Assembly: GCA_026826555.1 (NCBI GenBank) | Contig: JAKSZT010054568.1 | Location: 9,617,752 to 9,681,751, forward strand | Source of the DNA: Tolypeutes matacus | Taxonomy: Eukaryota; Chordata; Mammalia; Cingulata; Chlamyphoridae | DNA: 64,000 bases | Direction of reading: 5' to 3' | Shown here: positions 63,757-64,000 of the stretch, in pieces | Position numbering within the stretch: the stretch's first letter is position 1 | Layout of the letters: each line of letters begins with the position of its first letter | Notes under the pieces: generated by a model | What the model was told of the DNA's origin: nothing | Databases searched by the model: none | What the model saw: the letters and a program-made list of their open reading frames with translations, nothing else | Translations under genes and position numbers: made by a program

Positions 63757-64000
63757 GCATTAGCCTTTTAGGAGCGGCCTCAGGCCCTGCTAAACTGCCC
63801 TTGGGCCTGGCACACTGAGCGAAGCAGATTGGGCAGGGCCAGCCCAGGCTTCTGAACACCCACTCAGGGTCCATTCCACCTAGAGTCCATACCCCCTCCC
63901 CATGTTGGCCCACTCTCTCCCTTCCCCCGCCAAGCATTGCCCTACGTCTCCACCCCTTTCCCATACAGGTGATCTTGCCAAGGTGCCTCACCTCTCTGAG

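Noticed and set aside
1..64000. CRISPR array, operon, phage or plasmid features
   Set aside because: All repeats are mammalian transposable elements, minisatellites or microsatellites; there is no spacer pattern, ribosome-binding site or dense coding.

Overview
This window looks like non-coding nuclear DNA from a placental mammal of the order Xenarthra, most likely an armadillo. The strongest evidence is a set of tRNA-derived SINEs with the DAS-SINE head (a GGATGTGGCTCAAGCAGTTGAGC-like A-box region followed by a GGTTCRATTCC B box). Several of these keep clean target-site duplications. Armadillo is preferred over sloth or anteater from memory of where this family amplified; the window alone does not prove it. 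The background is ordinary old mammalian repeat DNA: L2, MIR, degraded L1, MaLR-type and other LTRs, and a hAT-like element.

I found no protein-coding exon I can defend. Open reading frames are short or lie in GC-rich, stop-poor DNA. Many are translations of SINEs or simple repeats, for example the recurring ELNPGPPMWEAG peptide, which is the reverse strand of the SINE head. No tRNA, rRNA or snRNA gene, CRISPR array, operon or prokaryotic or plasmid feature is present. The window is best read as intergenic or intronic.

Layout. 0-4.4 kb: a duplicated 67-bp segment at the edge, MIR pieces, an AT-rich candidate conserved element (2.04-2.56 kb) and a 17-bp minisatellite (4.1-4.2 kb). 4.45-7.7 kb: an L1 3' end carrying two nested DAS insertions, then an L2 interrupted by a three-headed DAS element. 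7.7-18.9 kb: mostly GC-rich unique DNA with a small CpG-island-like patch (12.06-12.33 kb), an LTR-like or MER-like repeat and two L2 pieces. 18.9-24.3 kb: L1, L2, MIR, a second copy of the 14.8-kb repeat, an L1 3' end and a 26-bp C-rich minisatellite. 24.8-37 kb: a GT-rich array, a candidate AT-rich element, a full DAS insertion at 29.2 kb and old L1. 37.3-40 kb: a compact tract with candidate enhancer-like motifs around a MIR. 40.6-46 kb: two DAS elements in opposite orientations, a long antisense L2, a hAT-like element and an ERV-type LTR. 46-57.5 kb: L2, MIR, a GT microsatellite, an old LINE, an antisense third copy of the 14.8-kb repeat, two MaLR-type LTRs and a 26-30-bp minisatellite. 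57.5-64 kb: L2, a GTGTGC-rich array, a second LTR related to the 44.7-kb one, a regular 40-bp minisatellite next to it, and a terminal antisense DAS SINE.

No undescribed biological system is evident. The most informative structures are the multi-headed SINE, the 40-bp array with a likely single-copy relative 0.9 kb upstream, the two related LTRs, and several candidate regulatory tracts.
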